Source: Charina bottae (taxonomy: Eukaryota; Chordata; Lepidosauria; Squamata; Charinaidae). Taken from it: DNA of 64,000 nt. Positions 9,480 through 21,820 of the stretch are shown one piece after another; position 1 is the first letter of the stretch, and the number at the start of each line of letters is the position of its first letter. A program made the position numbers and the translations under genes. The DNA lies in the NCBI GenBank assembly GCA_023362775.1, contig JALMGJ010000004.1:52477298-52541297 (forward strand). Direction: 5' to 3'. The notes below the pieces were generated by a model, which was not told the origin of the DNA, made no database searches, and saw only the letters and a list, made by a program, of their open reading frames with translations.

Positions 9480-11890
9480 TGTGCTGCTGGGCCTACTTCT
9501 CTAGGGCTGGTTGGGCCACTTTACTAGGGTGGGGGTGGCTAAACAGCTGCTTCAGCCCCAATTCCCTTTGCCCTAACAATTCTCTGATACCACAGAACTC
9601 CTCCATGGGATAGGAGATTAACAGCTAGAGTGCCAATTCCCCCCTACACAACACACACAGAGAAACTCTGCCACAGCTGGCAGCAGATCCCCAGGTGAGA
9701 GAGATGTTTCTCTGGCATAATGGGAATGCCCTGACTTCCTTGCTGCGGAAAGGCAGATTGCTCTGAAAGCAAGTGGTGTGTGTGTGTGGGGGGGGGGGAA
9801 CGGGCTGTGGCCTCAACTAGGCAAGAGGAGTAGGGCAAGGCCCTCCATCCCTAACCTTGTCTTGGTCATCGTATTTGGAGTCAAAGCGAAGGATTCCAAT
9901 TTTATACCCAAATCGGTGGTGGCTCCCAAGGTTTATTGGGGGGAGAGGCCTAAATGAAATGGCTTCAGTGACTTTTTAGAATATAATGTGAATGCACAGC
10001 CCATCCATGACTCTTCTTTGGAGTTCTTGCTCATTGGACATGTGGGCGAGTGAGTGAGCAAGGTGGCTGTGGTTCTACTTGCATGCTAGGTGGCTGTTCT
10101 TTTCCCTTGTCATCACTGAACTGACCCCCTGCCCATATCATGGGGAAGAGGGAGCATGGGGGCAAGTGCATGAACGGGAGAGGATGGAACCACCATAAAA
10201 ATTACTCAGCCTCTGCTAGGATGAATCAGAAGAGGAGGGGACGAGTGGCAGTTGCTACTGCTCCTTGCTCACTCACTTACCTTCAGTCATGATGTGGGAA
10301 AAGCTAAACAGTTGAGCAGGGAGAAAGGGAGCAGCATTATCTCTAAGTGACTGCAAGGCTGTCAGCTCTGACAGATACCCAAAGCTTTCAATTTTGGTGG
10401 CATGTTAATCCGAATGCTGAAGGCATTGATTTGCAAGAATTCACTGAACAAGTGATGAGGAAGGGCAAATGTACTTTAAAGAATATGACAAGAAGAATGT
10501 GAAGACCTGCTCTTTATTATTCTAGAATATGGAATAATCCCTCTTAAATTAAAGGAAAGAAGGTTCTTATTGATTTAAACACACACACACACACACACAT
10601 CTTAATAGCAATTCAACAATTGAACCAATTAAAGTGCTGAGTTCAATACAGTCATCTATTGGGGATCCTTTAATTTGGATCTTTGCCCTGAACAAGGTGT
10701 TACATGTAATCTGTGGCCTAAATGGTCCTTTCCAGCTTTCTGATTCTATGACTTACTGCCAAGTATGTTCACCTGAGAGTGCAAACAGGAAACATTTGTT
10801 GCCTAGATTATGGGTTGTAAATTATTGATAGCCTAAACCTCCCTCTCAGCAGTGATACACTGCAGATTTTTCCATACACTTCTTTAATGACACTCTGTAC
10901 TGCAGGTGGGTTGATTATGGACAAAGCTTTCAGAGGCTATATTGGTGAACTTGCCCAGACAGTGTGTCCATAGTGATGGTGAGAAAAAGTATCTGGGCCA
11001 AACAGTATGCTGTTTCCATGGCTTGTTCCATCTTTTACAGATGACAGATGGAGTCCTTAAAGGAATTACAATACAGAGGACAAGAGCTATTCCATATGAA
11101 TGCAATTGAAGTGTTTTTTGTGCATGAATGTTCTCCGGTATATAAATAGCAAGAAGGGAGATACTTGCTTAGGAAAAAGATTTAAGGGAGAATTTTTAAA
11201 AGTATCGTATCTACTTCAACAAGTAGAAAATCTAGCTATTATTGCAACCACTGAACAGTCAGAATGACAACTGGGAGCAGCTGGAGATATCCCCCATTCC
11301 TCCCTATCTCCTGGTGACATGTACCATTACTCCTTTCTCTTTGCTGGCCATGGGATTTATGCATGGAGAGAGTGGGAGTATTGGGACGTGGAGACAGAAG
11401 TAACTGAGCTAGGACCCTGACAGATAGTGTCATTCCAGCACCCAGCAGATGCAGGAAAGGCTGCCTGGGAGTACAAAGAACACCTGCCCCGCAGCTCTTG
11501 AGAAGCTGGCAAGGCTTCCATGGTCTTTTCACTTTGCGGATCCTGACATTTGTCAACAGCAGCAACTGTGGATGCAGACCTACCAGTGTTCAATAAGCTA
11601 ACACCTAGCTTCTGCTCTCAAGTCTTTGCTTTGAGAATTATGTGTAGGCCCAGTCAGGTATGAGCAGGAGAGTCGCTCTGTTCCACTTGAACTTATTTTT
11701 AATTTAAAAATTAAATGGGTTAAGACAGAGGTAAACTGGGATGGTAGAAATCATCTTCATGGATTAGGGAGGAAGGGAATTTGCCTTCTGGAGAATATCT
11801 CCCCACTTGGCAGTAATGTAATGAACACACCCACAACACGCTCTGAAAATTTGAAATATACATAGCAGCCTTAAATAAATTTCCTGCCTC
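9480..11890. other. Intergenic sequence; one CA microsatellite, otherwise nothing recognised
   Basis: A G-run sits at about 9788-9798 after a short GT tract, and a (CA)11 microsatellite at 10578-10599. Small ORFs near 11239-11593 on the minus strand lack domain motifs and splice context. No repeat family was recognised in the rest. Confidence 0.5.
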
Positions 11891-11898
11891 TTGGATTA

Positions 11899-12122
11899 CA
11901 GGTAGTCCTCATTTAGTGACCACAACTGGAACCAGCAACTCGGTTATTAAGCAAAATGGTTACTAAGTGAAACATAATGATTTTACGATTTTACTTCAGC
12001 TTTCCTTTGCTTTGCAGACCTGTGAAGATTGTAAATGTGAGGATTGGTCATGTCACTTTTTCATCACTGTTGAAACTGTGAATGGTTGCTAAACAAATCA
12101 GTCGCTAAATGAGGACTACCTG
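11899..12122. mobile_element. MITE with TA target duplication (Tc1/mariner-like ends), 224 bp
   Basis: The left end CAGGTAGTCCTCATTTAGTG and the right end, inverted, (CGCTAAATGAGGACTACCTG) form imperfect terminal inverted repeats bounded by TA on each side (11897-11898 and 12123-12124). No coding sequence lies inside. TA duplication suggests the Tc1/mariner superfamily, but the exact family is not known to me. Confidence 0.75.
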
Positions 12123-12234
12123 TACAAAGGGAGCATCTGGTACTTTGTACTTGTTGATAAAATAAAGGTCAATCCACTGGTCTGTGAGGCTGGGAGTAGT
12201 CTAGCTGTGGCCCATGAGAGTAAAAGTAATAATA

Positions 12235-12745
12235 GGAGCGCGGTGGCTCAGCAGGTTAAACCGCTGAGCCGTTAGTCTGCCGACCATAAGGTCGGCAGTT
12301 CGAAACCGCGGGGTGGGGTGAGCTCCCGCCACTAGCTCCAGCTTCCGCCCACCCAGCGGATCGAAAGCATATGCGAGTAGATAAATGGGTACCACTTCGT
12401 GGGTCAATTTGCCGGCGTCCAGCGGAGGGTCGTCCTCGTTCCGAAGAAGACCTAGGGAATCCCGGTGATGACGGCGGAGGACGACGGATCCGGAAAAAGA
12501 ACAGCTTCCTGGACGTCAGCAGCCGGCACAGAAGCGAGGCATGTTGGGGCTTGTAGTCCAGTGCCTGCAGCCGAAGAGCCGGTTCCCTGCCCTCTTCCCT
12601 ATCGCGCGGTAAATTTACAAATGATATGTGATGTATAATTGGAAAAATGTACTGATGTTGTTGTAAGCCGCCTAGAGTCCTCCAGTAGGGAGGGGATAGG
12701 CGGGGTATAAATAGGATAAATAAATAAATAAATAAAATAAATAAT
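12235..12745 (+). mobile_element. Composite SINE: tRNA head, GC-rich body, L2-type tail
   Basis: The head GGAGCGCGGTGGCTCAGCAG carries an A box; CAGTTCGAAACC is the B box. The first 170 bp align in layout with the Sauria SINEs (CTAGCTCCAGCTTCC, then ATGCGAGTAGATAAATGGGTACCACTT). A CpG-rich stretch unique to this copy follows (12410-12600). The 3' end, TTGTAAGCCGCCTAGAGTCC then GGGAGGGGATAGGCGGGGTATAAATA and (ATAAA)n, is of L2 type and not the BovB-like end of the Sauria copies. Confidence 0.7.
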
Positions 12746-13683
12746 CAAATGACAAAACAAACTGTAAATACCCTTCAGGAAAATATTGGTTCAGCCATTG
12801 GCAACAGTAGTAAAATGGATAGGAGATAGGCAAAATCAGATTGGAAATGACCAAAAGGAACCTGGCTTGAATAAGCTGTGGCACCTAAAAGCTTTCCTTA
12901 CAGCCTTCCCTTGGATGTCCTGTTGGTGGGATGTAGATCCATATAGACTCATCATTGCAATTCTTGAGATTGCTTAAAGGAAAAAGGAGTGGAAATGTTT
13001 ACATAAGTGGTCATTTAAATGGTTAATTGTTGCCTTATCCTGGCAATAAAGGCTAAGGTTTGTTCTAATAGGTGAGTTTAATATTCTTCATTTTGAATTA
13101 AATTAATACTTTCAGTATTGGTGGTTATCTTTTCTTTTAAAAGATGAAAAGGTAGTAATTTTAGATTCCTTTTTTGCTCAATTGCACTTTGTATCATACA
13201 GTTCAAGAAGCATGCCAAACTCAGTTCACTGTCACATTGAATATCTTTCAGCTCCACACACTTTTTGCTACACTTTGCTATTACTCCTTCTTATGATTGT
13301 TATTGTTTAATTATTATTATTCTGAATGTATGATTCATGCTACTAGTATTTGATGCTATTTTTAAGTATTTGTCTGACCTCTAAAAGAAAGCATGAATCT
13401 GAAATCCTAAGGCTGGTCACTAACTCAGCCTCACCAAACTCTCAGAGCTGTTGTGAGGAGAAACTGTTTTGTTTACTGTGCTGTGCATGCTTCAAAAATA
13501 ATTTCTATGAAGTGCTCCTGGATCTCAAGTGACCGCAGCATTGGTCTGCTGTGCACTGAGGCAGCCTGACCATTCTTCCACCTGAACCTGAAAAAGAGAT
13601 TCCATTTTTTTTACAGTTGCCTTAGTCTTTGTAAGTGGATTTTTCACAGAAGCAGCAACAGCAGCATCTTTTTTCTATGCTTG
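12746..13683. other. Unassigned intergenic sequence
   Basis: AT-rich, with no coding pattern and no recognised repeat. Confidence 0.5.
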
Positions 13684-13694
13684 TATTAAAAATC

Positions 13695-14032
13695 CAAGGG
13701 GCGTGGTGGCTCAGCGGGTAAGACGCCAGGCTTGTCGATTGGAAGATCACAAGTTCGGTGGTTCGAGACCCGGGCGCCGCGTGACGGAGTGAGCTCCCGC
13801 ACTAGCCCCAGCTCTTGCCAACCTAGCAATTCGAAAACATGCAAATGCAAGTAGATGAATAGGTACCACTTCGGTGGGTAGGTAACAGTGTTCCGCGTGC
13901 GTCATGCTGGCCACATGACCGTGGAAGCGTCTTCGGACAGTGCTGGCTCTTCGGCTAACAAATGGAGATGAGCACCGGCCCCTAGAGTCAGACACGACTG
14001 CACAAATGTGCGGGGGGAACCTTTACCTTTTT
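13695..14032 (+). mobile_element. Sauria-type SINE, full length
   Basis: The tRNA head has an A box (TGGCTCAGCGGG, about 13706) and B box (GGTTCGAGACCC, about 13760). A body with GAGTGAGCTCCCGCAC and TTCGGCTAACAAATGG follows. The 3' part, CCCCTAGAGTCAGACACGAC then GGGGGGAACCTTTACCTTT, resembles the BovB 3' end. Target duplications are TATTAAAAATC (13684-13694) and TATAAAAAATC (14033-14043), with one mismatch. Confidence 0.9.
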
Positions 14033-14043
14033 TATAAAAAATC

Positions 14044-14638
14044 TGAAAATGACTTCTACTTAATGAATAGCAAGGAGGTGCTGTGCTCACCCGAAGTTGG
14101 AAGCAGTTCTTCTGAAACATTTTTGAGAGGGGCACAACCCTATTATTTACAAGAAAGAGAAAGAGGATGCATAGTTCAATAGAAAAAGCAATTCAACTCA
14201 ATAATTTTGTATTATAGAAGAGATCTATTGGATCAGCGGATATTCCACAATTTCTCTTACGTTCTCCCCAATCAGTATGTATACTTTTGCATATATTCTT
14301 TACTTCCAGGTGAATGTAACTTTTAATTCAAACCTAGACATACTTACTCAAAAGTTTGAAGGCCACGTGTAGCGCACGGACTATGAGCTGCCCGCCACAA
14401 TGCAAAGGGTACGTCCAATATCTGCAGGCACAAAAGTGGTATTTTTAAGATATTTCACAAGAAAGCATTTGTTCCTTTCCTAATTGAGGGTTTTTAGAAG
14501 GACTTTACCAACTCCCATAATCCCCAATCAGCATGCTCAATAGACATATTGCTTGGTGCTTATGGGAGTTACAAGTGATTTAAAAAGACTGGAAGTGTTC
14601 TAAGATAGACTTCCAGGGAAGAAAATGTCCACTGATAA
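14044..14638. other. Unassigned intergenic sequence
   Basis: No recognised gene or repeat. Confidence 0.5.
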
Positions 14639-14649
14639 CACAAGGTACT

Positions 14650-15019
14650 TTTGTTGTTGTTTATTCGTTCAGTCGTTTCCGACTCTTCGTGACTTCATGG
14701 ACCAGTCCACGCCAGAGCCCTCTGTCGGCCGTCACCATCCCCAGCTCCCCGATGGTTGAGTCCGTCACCTCCAGAATACCATCCATCCATCTTGCCCTTG
14801 GTCGGCCCCTCTTCCTTTTGCCTTCCACTTTCCCTAGCATCAGCTTCTTCTCCAGGGTATCCTGTCTTCTCATTATGTGGCCAAAGTACTTCAGTTTTGC
14901 CTTTAATATCATTCCCTCAAGTGAGCAGTCTGGCTTTATTTCCTGGAGTATGGACTGGTTTGATCTTCTTACAGTCCAAGGCACTCTCAGAATTTTCCTC
15001 CAACACCACAGTTCAAAAG
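14650..15019 (-). mobile_element. BovB (RTE) LINE 3' end, 370 bp, with 11-bp target duplication
   Basis: The minus strand encodes the BovB C-terminus (ARRSNQSILQEIKPDCSLEG, FGHIMRRQDTLEKKLMLG, RPRARWMDGILEVTDSTIGELG, ending KSRKRLNE) and the terminal GAATAAACAACAACAAAA-type tail. CACAAGGTACT flanks both sides (14639-14649 and 15020-15030). It is strongly 5'-truncated. It is very close in sequence to the last 370 bp of the BovB at 61854-63638, so both are recent. Confidence 0.93.
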
Positions 15020-15030
15020 CACAAGGTACT

Positions 15031-16238
15031 CCATACAGCTAAAACTAAGGAATGAATTTCGAAACAGAAGCCACAGCCTACATCTTTTACACGTCATCCT
15101 GAGATGTGAACACACTGTGTCTTACATCACATTAAACATGCCTCCAATTGTGCTTTTAAAGTAAGAACTGCTTCGTATCTATATTTTGCTTTCTCAAACA
15201 AAATGCGTTATTTTGGGAATAATATAGTATTTGACTATGCCTATGGAAGCAACCTTTCAAAAACATTGCCCATGAAACTCATTTGGATGAGTAAAACAAT
15301 CCTCATGTAAGTCCCACTCATGGGGATTCACACCTGCCATCTAGGCTTACGATTGGTTATGATTGCTTGCCTGCCACTAAAACATGGTAATGCCCCAAAG
15401 GTTTTCACTAAAACCTTCCTTTTTTAAACTCTCCAGTTAAAAGTTATTACAGTCTGGGATTGAATTGGAATGGTGTAAAGCGAAGAACCAGCATCACTTT
15501 CACCTCCTCCATTCTGGCAGTAGAAGGAAGTACTGTTTCTGAAACATTTTTCTCTCTTTCCAGAGATAGCTGGTTTACATCCAGTTGCAGATACAATGGA
15601 AGTATATAAGTCACCCTATTCTGATATGCTGAAGATACATAAGCCATCTCTGTGCCAAATGATGAAGTATTTCCTGATTTGTGAAGATAGTTTTCTTCAG
15701 GAATACAGATAGGCTGCTCCATAAGTATATTCAGCACTCCACAGCTGGAAGGTCTGCAACTGAGTGCTATACATCTTTCTTAAAAATCCAGCAGAGGTCC
15801 TGTCCTCATCCTCCTCGTAAAGCTTTTTGAAGAAATGTAGATGTGAGACATGATAGCATCTTAGCTCTGCAATGCATCCAAACTCTTTTAAAAGTGAAAG
15901 TATTGGTGTTGCTGCCTAATTAAAAGGGCTGGTGGGGAGAGGCCTTCCTAGTTTAGCAAGTCAACTGATCTTACAGCAAGATGGGTACCCCTTAAGGAAT
16001 ATAATGTTGCCAAATTAATGTTATTTGGTATGTTGCATTCCTCTGACCTTTTACTATTTCTGGGTTCTAACTTCATTAGAACCCATTTATTTAACTTATG
16101 TAACAGTAGCCTTTCAAACAAGACTCAGCTGCTGGTATCTTGCATGAAAGCCCAATCTTCTTGGCATGCTATGGAAATAGTTTGCCATTGCCTTCTTCCA
16201 CACTTTTTTTTAAAATCCAGTCTAGCCTATACTCCTGT
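15031..16238. other. Unassigned intergenic sequence
   Basis: No recognised gene or repeat. The minus-strand ORF at 15447-15737 has no domain motif. Confidence 0.5.
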
Positions 16239-16549
16239 AGTCCCAGATCTCACTCTCTGGATCGTCACCTTGTTGTGGTGAGTGGGCTTGTGTGTTCCCA
16301 ATGAACCCTGTGAGCGAAGCCGTCGGGAGTCATGTACTCCTGGTAGGGTCACCCATGGCGGTAAGGTCCAGGGGGAGGAACCAGACAAAGAACGATCCAA
16401 GAAAGTCCTCAACGGCAGAACAGGCGGAAGATAACAAGGTGTATTGTTACAACGGCTGCGAAGGCGGATGAAGGCTGCAGCAGACAAAAGGTCATCAATC
16501 GTCATGGTATCCATGCCATTGGATTAGAGCCCTTTTCTGTGAAGGTTGT

Positions 16550-16768
16550 GTGCTGATCGTTGTGCACCGATCTCCACACATAAAACAAATTCATGCACAG
16601 GAGTCTTCCAACCACACCAAACCCAAAACAACCAAAAGTCCCATGGCGATTGACGAATGGCAATGGGGGCAGGACTGTGAAATCCGGAAGCTCCTAGTCA
16701 TGGACCAGCACATGGGCAGTGGATACGGATTCAGTCGCCCTGACTCAAGGATCGAGGCAGTTGAGTAG
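16550..16768 (+). other. Short leader ORF of the LINE (72 aa)
   Basis: A 72-codon ATG ORF in the 5' leader, also present and open in copy 1 (572-790, minus) with only a few residue changes. It ends at GAGTAG, about 165 bp before the main ORF's ATG. It has no recognisable domain. It could be an ORF1 remnant, the end of a longer leader ORF broken by the TGA after CEGG near 16470, or chance. Confidence 0.35.
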
Positions 16769-16934
16769 TTCGGCAGCTGTATCCACGACTGAGCAGCCCT
16801 ATTTAGGATCCACTCTGCTCACCCTATATGGGGAGGGGGCTAGAAAAGGTGCCCTAAACATAGTCTGCCTCATTTTCTCCCTGACTGGATTACCGTGACC
16901 AGTGGGGTCACCATCTAGCGGTCGTAAAAAACAC

Positions 16935-19900
16935 ATGAATTTTGGAACATGGAATATACGGACACTGCAAGACAATATGGATAGTGAACGACCTGAACGT
17001 AGGACTGCCATTATTGCAAGGGAGCTGAGACGTTTTAATATCGATATAGCAGCACTCCAAGAAACTCGAAGAGCAGGAGAAGGACAGTTGAAGGAAGAAA
17101 AAGGAGGTTATACCTTCTTTTGGAAAGGACTGCCTGAACAAGAACGACAAATACATGGGGTAGGCTTTGCTATCAAAAACGACATTGTGAAGCTCTTGTC
17201 AGAAGTTCCCACTGGGATTAATGAACAACTCTCAACTCTGCGAATAAAACTCACCAAAAACCAACAGGCAACTATCCTAAGTGCTTACGCACCAACACTA
17301 GATGCAGATGAGGATATCAAGGAAAAATTTTATACCCAGCTGGACACCATCTTATCAGAGATACCAAAGGAGGATAAAATTATCCTCCTGGGCGATTTCA
17401 ATGCAAGAGTTGGGCGTGATTTTGATTTGTGGCCAGGGGTCATTGGGAAAGAAGGAGTTGACAACAGCAACACGAATGGAATCTTACTTCTGACTAAATG
17501 TGCAGAGCATAACCTTGTCATTACTAACACACTCTTTCGCCAGAAAAATAAATTTAAAACATCATGGAAGCACCCACGGTCGAAGCACTGGCATCTTTTA
17601 GATTATGTAATTGTCCGTGCTAGAGATCGCCGTGATATACTTCTCACCAGAGCCATGACGAGCGCCGATGACTGCTGGACAGACCATCGATTAATTCGAT
17701 CCACGATGGCCATAAAGATTGTCCCTCATTGTAGGCTCCAAGGAAGAAAACCAAGGCGTAAAATGAATATACTGGCCCTTCAAGATCCTATTAAACGAGC
17801 TTGCTTTCAATCAACTCTCAAGGAACATCTGCCTATGGAACTTCCTGAAAATGTTGAGGAACACTGGATTAAATTGAAGACTTCTATTATTTCAGCCTGT
17901 GAACAAACTATCGGATACCAGACTAAGAGACATCAGGACTGGTTTGATGAGAACGATAGTGAGATTGAACATATTATTGACAAGAAAAGGAAAGCCTTCC
18001 AGATATGGCAAAAAGATATTAACTGTGACGTTAAGAAAAAAATCTACGCCAGTGCAAAGGCAGAAGTCCAAAGAAGAACTAGAGAACTTAAGAACATTTG
18101 GTGGATAAAAAAAGCCCAAGAAACCCAACATTTTGCAGATGCTCATGATGCACAGGGCTTTTTTAATGCCATAAAGGCCATCTATGGACCAACAAACCAT
18201 GGTACAAATCCCTTACGCTCAGTAGATGGTGCTAAACTTCTAAAGGACAAAGAGTCTATTGCACTGCGCTGGAAAGAGCATTACTACAATCTCCTTAATC
18301 GTCACTCTACTGTGGCTGATGAAGTCTTCTTGCAAATCCCGCAAAAACAAATAAGAAATGAGCTTGCAGTACCCCCTAGTTTGGAGGAAGTCAGTAAAGC
18401 CACTAAACAAATGAAAAATAACAAAGCTAGTGGACCTGATGGGATTCCTGCTGAAGTCTTTAAAGAAGGTGGGCCTGAACTTACACAACAACTTCATAAG
18501 CTCATCGAAAAAATCTGGATGAGGGAGGAGATTCCAGCAGACTTTAGGGATGCCATCATTATCACTCTCTTTAAAAAGGGTGATAGAACAGACTGTGGAA
18601 ACTATCGAGGCATCTCCCTTCTAGCCACAGCAGGCAAAATCCTGGCAAAGATCATTGCAAACCGTCTCCTATCTGTATCAGAAGACATCCTCCCTGAAAC
18701 GCAAAATGGCTTCCGCCCTTCCAGGGGAACAGTGGATATGATCTTCACTGCACGACAGCTTCAAGAAAAATGCAAGGAGCAAAACCGCCCTCTGTACATG
18801 GCATTTATTGATCTGACTAAAGCTTTTGATACTGTAAATCGTACTGCTCTCTGGATCATCCTTCTGAAAATCGGATGCCCTGATAAATTTGTGAACATCT
18901 TGCGGTTACTCCATGACGACATGATGGCAACAATCCTGAATAACAATGGCTCTCAAAGCGATCCATTTAAAGTGGAATCCGGCGTTAAACAGGGATGTGT
19001 TATTGCTTCAACCTTATTTGCTATCTTCATCGCTATGATTATACACCTTGTTGAAGAGAAACTTCCTACTGGTGTAGAAATTATATATCGAACAGATGGA
19101 AAGCTTTTTAATCTTAGTAGGCTGAAAGCAAAAAATAAGGTAATTGCAACTTCTGTTATAGAACTTCAATATGCTGATGATAACGTAGTCTGTGCACACT
19201 CCGAGGAAGATCTTCAAACTATCCTAAACATCTTTGCAGAAGCATATGAAAAGCTCGGCCTCTTGATTAACATTAAAAAAACCAAAGTGCTTTACCAGCA
19301 AGTTCGAACCAATCCCTCAGCAGCGCCATCAATCCAGCTTAAAGGTGTGTCACTAGAAAATGTCAACCACTTTTCTTATCTCGGCAGCCATCTATCTACA
19401 AAAGCCGACATCGACGCTGAAATTCAGCATTGCCTGAGCTCTGCGAGTGTAGCTTTCTCCCGAATGAAGTGTAGAGTGTTTGAGGATCGGGACATTCGCA
19501 GGGAGACCAAAATGCTTGTTTACAAAGCCATTGTACTACCAACCCTTCTGTACGCTTGTGAAACATGGACCCTCTACAAACGCCACCTCCAACTTCTTGA
19601 AAGTTTCCATCAACGCTGCCTCTGAAAAATTCTGAAAATTACTTGGGAAGATAGGCGGACTAATGTTAGCGTATTAGAAGAAGCGAAAACCACCAGCATT
19701 GAAACAATGATCATCCAACATCAACTTCGCTGGACCGGTCATGTTGTTCGAATGCCTGACCATTGTCTTCCAAAGCAGCTACTTTACTCCCAACTTAAGA
19801 ATGGAAAATGGAATATTGGTGGACAGCAAAAGAGATTCAAAGATACTCTCAAAGCTAATTTAAAAAAATGTAATATCAGCATTGAGAACTGGGAAGCCCT

Positions 19901-20120
19901 AACTCATGAGCGTTTCAATTGGAGGTCATCCTTTATTAATGGTGCTATGGACTTTGAAGAAGCACGAGTACAGGGCGAAAAGGAGAAAAGAGCTAAAAGG
20001 AAGGCACGTCAAGCAAACCCTCATCATGACCGTCTCCAACCCGGAAACCTATGCCCTCATTGTGGGAGGTTGTGCAGATCCAGAATTGGCCTTTACAGCC
20101 ACTTACGGATCCACTGTTAA
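16935..20120 (+). pseudogene. LINE endonuclease-reverse transcriptase with C-terminal C2H2 finger, one stop
   Basis: About 1060 codons from the ATG (MNFGTWNIRTL) to TAA at 20118-20120, all in one frame and interrupted only by TGA at 19623-19625 after HQRCL, where CGA (Arg) is the likely ancestor. Order: APE endonuclease (LQETRR, LLGDFNARVG, HLLDYVIVR, WTDHRLIRS), a linker, the RT fingers (NNKASGPDGIPAEVFKEG, FRDAIIITLFKKGD, NYRGISLL), the palm (MAFIDLTKAFDTVN, GVKQGCVIASTLFA, catalytic YADD at 19170-19181), the thumb (VLPTLLYACETWTL), and a C-terminal C-x2-C-x12-H-x3-H finger (CPHCGRLCRSR to HLRIH). The product would copy its own RNA into nicked target DNA. A stop also lies upstream at 16896-16898 (CGA in copy 1), so the native start could be further 5'. 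Confidence 0.9.
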
Positions 20121-20166
20121 GATTTTACCCCTGGAAGACAATCTTACTCGGCTACGAGTCCCAGAT

Positions 20167-20980
20167 GTCCCCATCCAAGTACTAATCCTGGATTTGCTGC
20201 TAAGTTTTCTAATCCACCAAAGGTTCACCCATGCTAACAGTTAATGCTCATAAATGGCCTATATCCATGCAGTTCTGTTTTAAAGCAGGTACTGTATTGC
20301 AAAGAAAGAAATTGTGGAAAAGCTCTGCTACAGAATGGATGGCAATCCTACTGGAAGAAAAGTGGCTCTGTTCTGGAAACAGTCATAAACCAGCTCAGTT
20401 TTTGTGGATGAGAATCTTCCATTGGAAGGTGGCACAAACTGGGACAAGTGTAAGAATTTTTTTCATGGCTAAACCTGGAAAGTGGATATATTTGATCAAA
20501 TGAAAAAGAACTAGCTAATACTGACGTAGTGGGGAAAAAACATATATTACATTTGTGATGGTCTAAAAGTAGATGTGATTCAATAAGGACAGAGCAAATT
20601 CTAACAATGTATCTTCAATTATCCATTTTCCTTGTGAATAATGGAGAATATAACTTCAAGACCACTTTTAACTTTAACATCCTAAAATGTCTTTCCCAGG
20701 CTGGTCCTACCATTAGGCATATGGAGGCAGTCATACAAGTTGCAGATTTTAGGTATTATGAGATAACAGCAACTGATGAATTCCCACCAAGAAGAGAGAT
20801 GCTTAGAAGATCTGTGGTTTCACATACTCAGATGGATGAGAGACACCAGCCTATGAACCCTCATATATGAAAATGACAATAGGACTACCTCTTTTTAAAA
20901 AAAAAACTTTAAAGAGCAGCATATTCACAGGTCAGATTTAAACAAAAATTCTTTAAAACCAATTGAAACTTTCATCAGCA
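20167..20980. other. Unassigned intergenic sequence
   Basis: No recognised gene or repeat. ORFs at 20231-20503 and 20607-20870 lack motifs. Confidence 0.5.
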
Positions 20981-20995
20981 ATGGCTGCTCACTTT

Positions 20996-21699
20996 ATATA
21001 ATTTTTACTAAACATTTTCAAAAAGGAAGATAAAAACTAATACAAACTAAGAAAAAGTAAGAAAAAGAAAATGAAAAACATCAAAGAGAAAGCTAAAAGT
21101 GCAAGAAAGGGAAAAAAAAGAAAAATAGAAAAGAAAGAAGAAATACAAAGAAGTAGCTTCCAATCTTCTTTACAGCAGTTATAAGTACAATTATAAATTT
21201 ATCTCTAACTCTATTGTTACAACATAACTCTCTTCTTTCTATAATCTATCCTGTCTAATCATCAAAACCAAAAATCCTAAATTCATTTTTTTTCTGTTTT
21301 ATGCAAAAAGCCCATAAGGGGTTTCCAGTCAGCAATAAACATAGATATTGTCTTTTCTGTGATCAAAGAAATCAATTTAGCCATCTCAGCAAGGTCCATC
21401 ATCTTTACCAATCATTCCTCAATTGTGTGTAGTGCTGAATCTTTCCATCTTTGTGCATACAATAATCTTGCTGCAGTTATCATGTACAAAAACAAAGTTC
21501 CATGACTTTTTTCTAACTGTTTGTTCATCAATCCCAAAAGAAAAACCTCTGGTCTCAATTGTATATTAATATTTAAAATCCTCTGAATCAGTGTATGTAT
21601 TTGAATCCAGAATGTCATGTCCCTTCTTGTTGTTCACATTTCCAACATAAATTTGAAGAGCCTTTATACACTCTAGACAATTCCTCTGGTGACATAAGC
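20996..21699 (-). mobile_element. L1 LINE 3' end, 5'-truncated, 15-bp target duplication
   Basis: ATGGCTGCTCACTTT flanks both sides exactly (20981-20995 and 21700-21714), giving a 704-bp insertion. The minus strand encodes an L1-like ORF2 C-terminus (IQRILNINIQLRPEVFLLG, YMITAARLLYAQRWK, EEWLVKMMDLAEMAKL, FIADWKPLMGFL), followed by a purine-rich (A/G) 3' region. It lacks the RT and endonuclease. Confidence 0.9.
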
Positions 21700-21820
21700 A
21701 TGGCTGCTCACTTTTAAAATAGTATTCATTCAGAAGATTAGAGTTTTGGAATCTCTTGTGAAATTCTCAGGCAATTCAGGTGTTACCAACATGTTTATTG
21801 GAGTGGTTATGATGTATATA

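Larger units (their letters stand above)
16249..20156 (+). mobile_element. Full-length endonuclease-RT LINE (3.9 kb) with perfect 10-bp target duplication
   Basis: AGTCCCAGAT occurs at 16239-16248 and 20157-20166, delimiting a 3908-bp element that starts CTCACTCTCTGG and ends TACTCGGCTACG. The same 5' start is seen in copy 1 (1-1091, reverse strand), so this copy is complete at its 5' end, which is unusual for a LINE. It has a 0.69-kb 5' leader with short ORFs and one long endonuclease/RT ORF broken by a single stop. The clade is uncertain: RTE-like, RTEX-like or Vingi-like. Confidence 0.92.

Noticed and set aside
11239..11593. Two overlapping minus-strand ORFs of about 80-108 codons
   Set aside because: No domain motif, no splice sites in a consistent phase, no neighbour context.
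13695..13770. tRNA gene (A and B boxes)
   Set aside because: It is the head of a Sauria SINE; the same head recurs at 21821 and 38975 with SINE bodies and target duplications, and it does not fold into a complete tRNA by eye.
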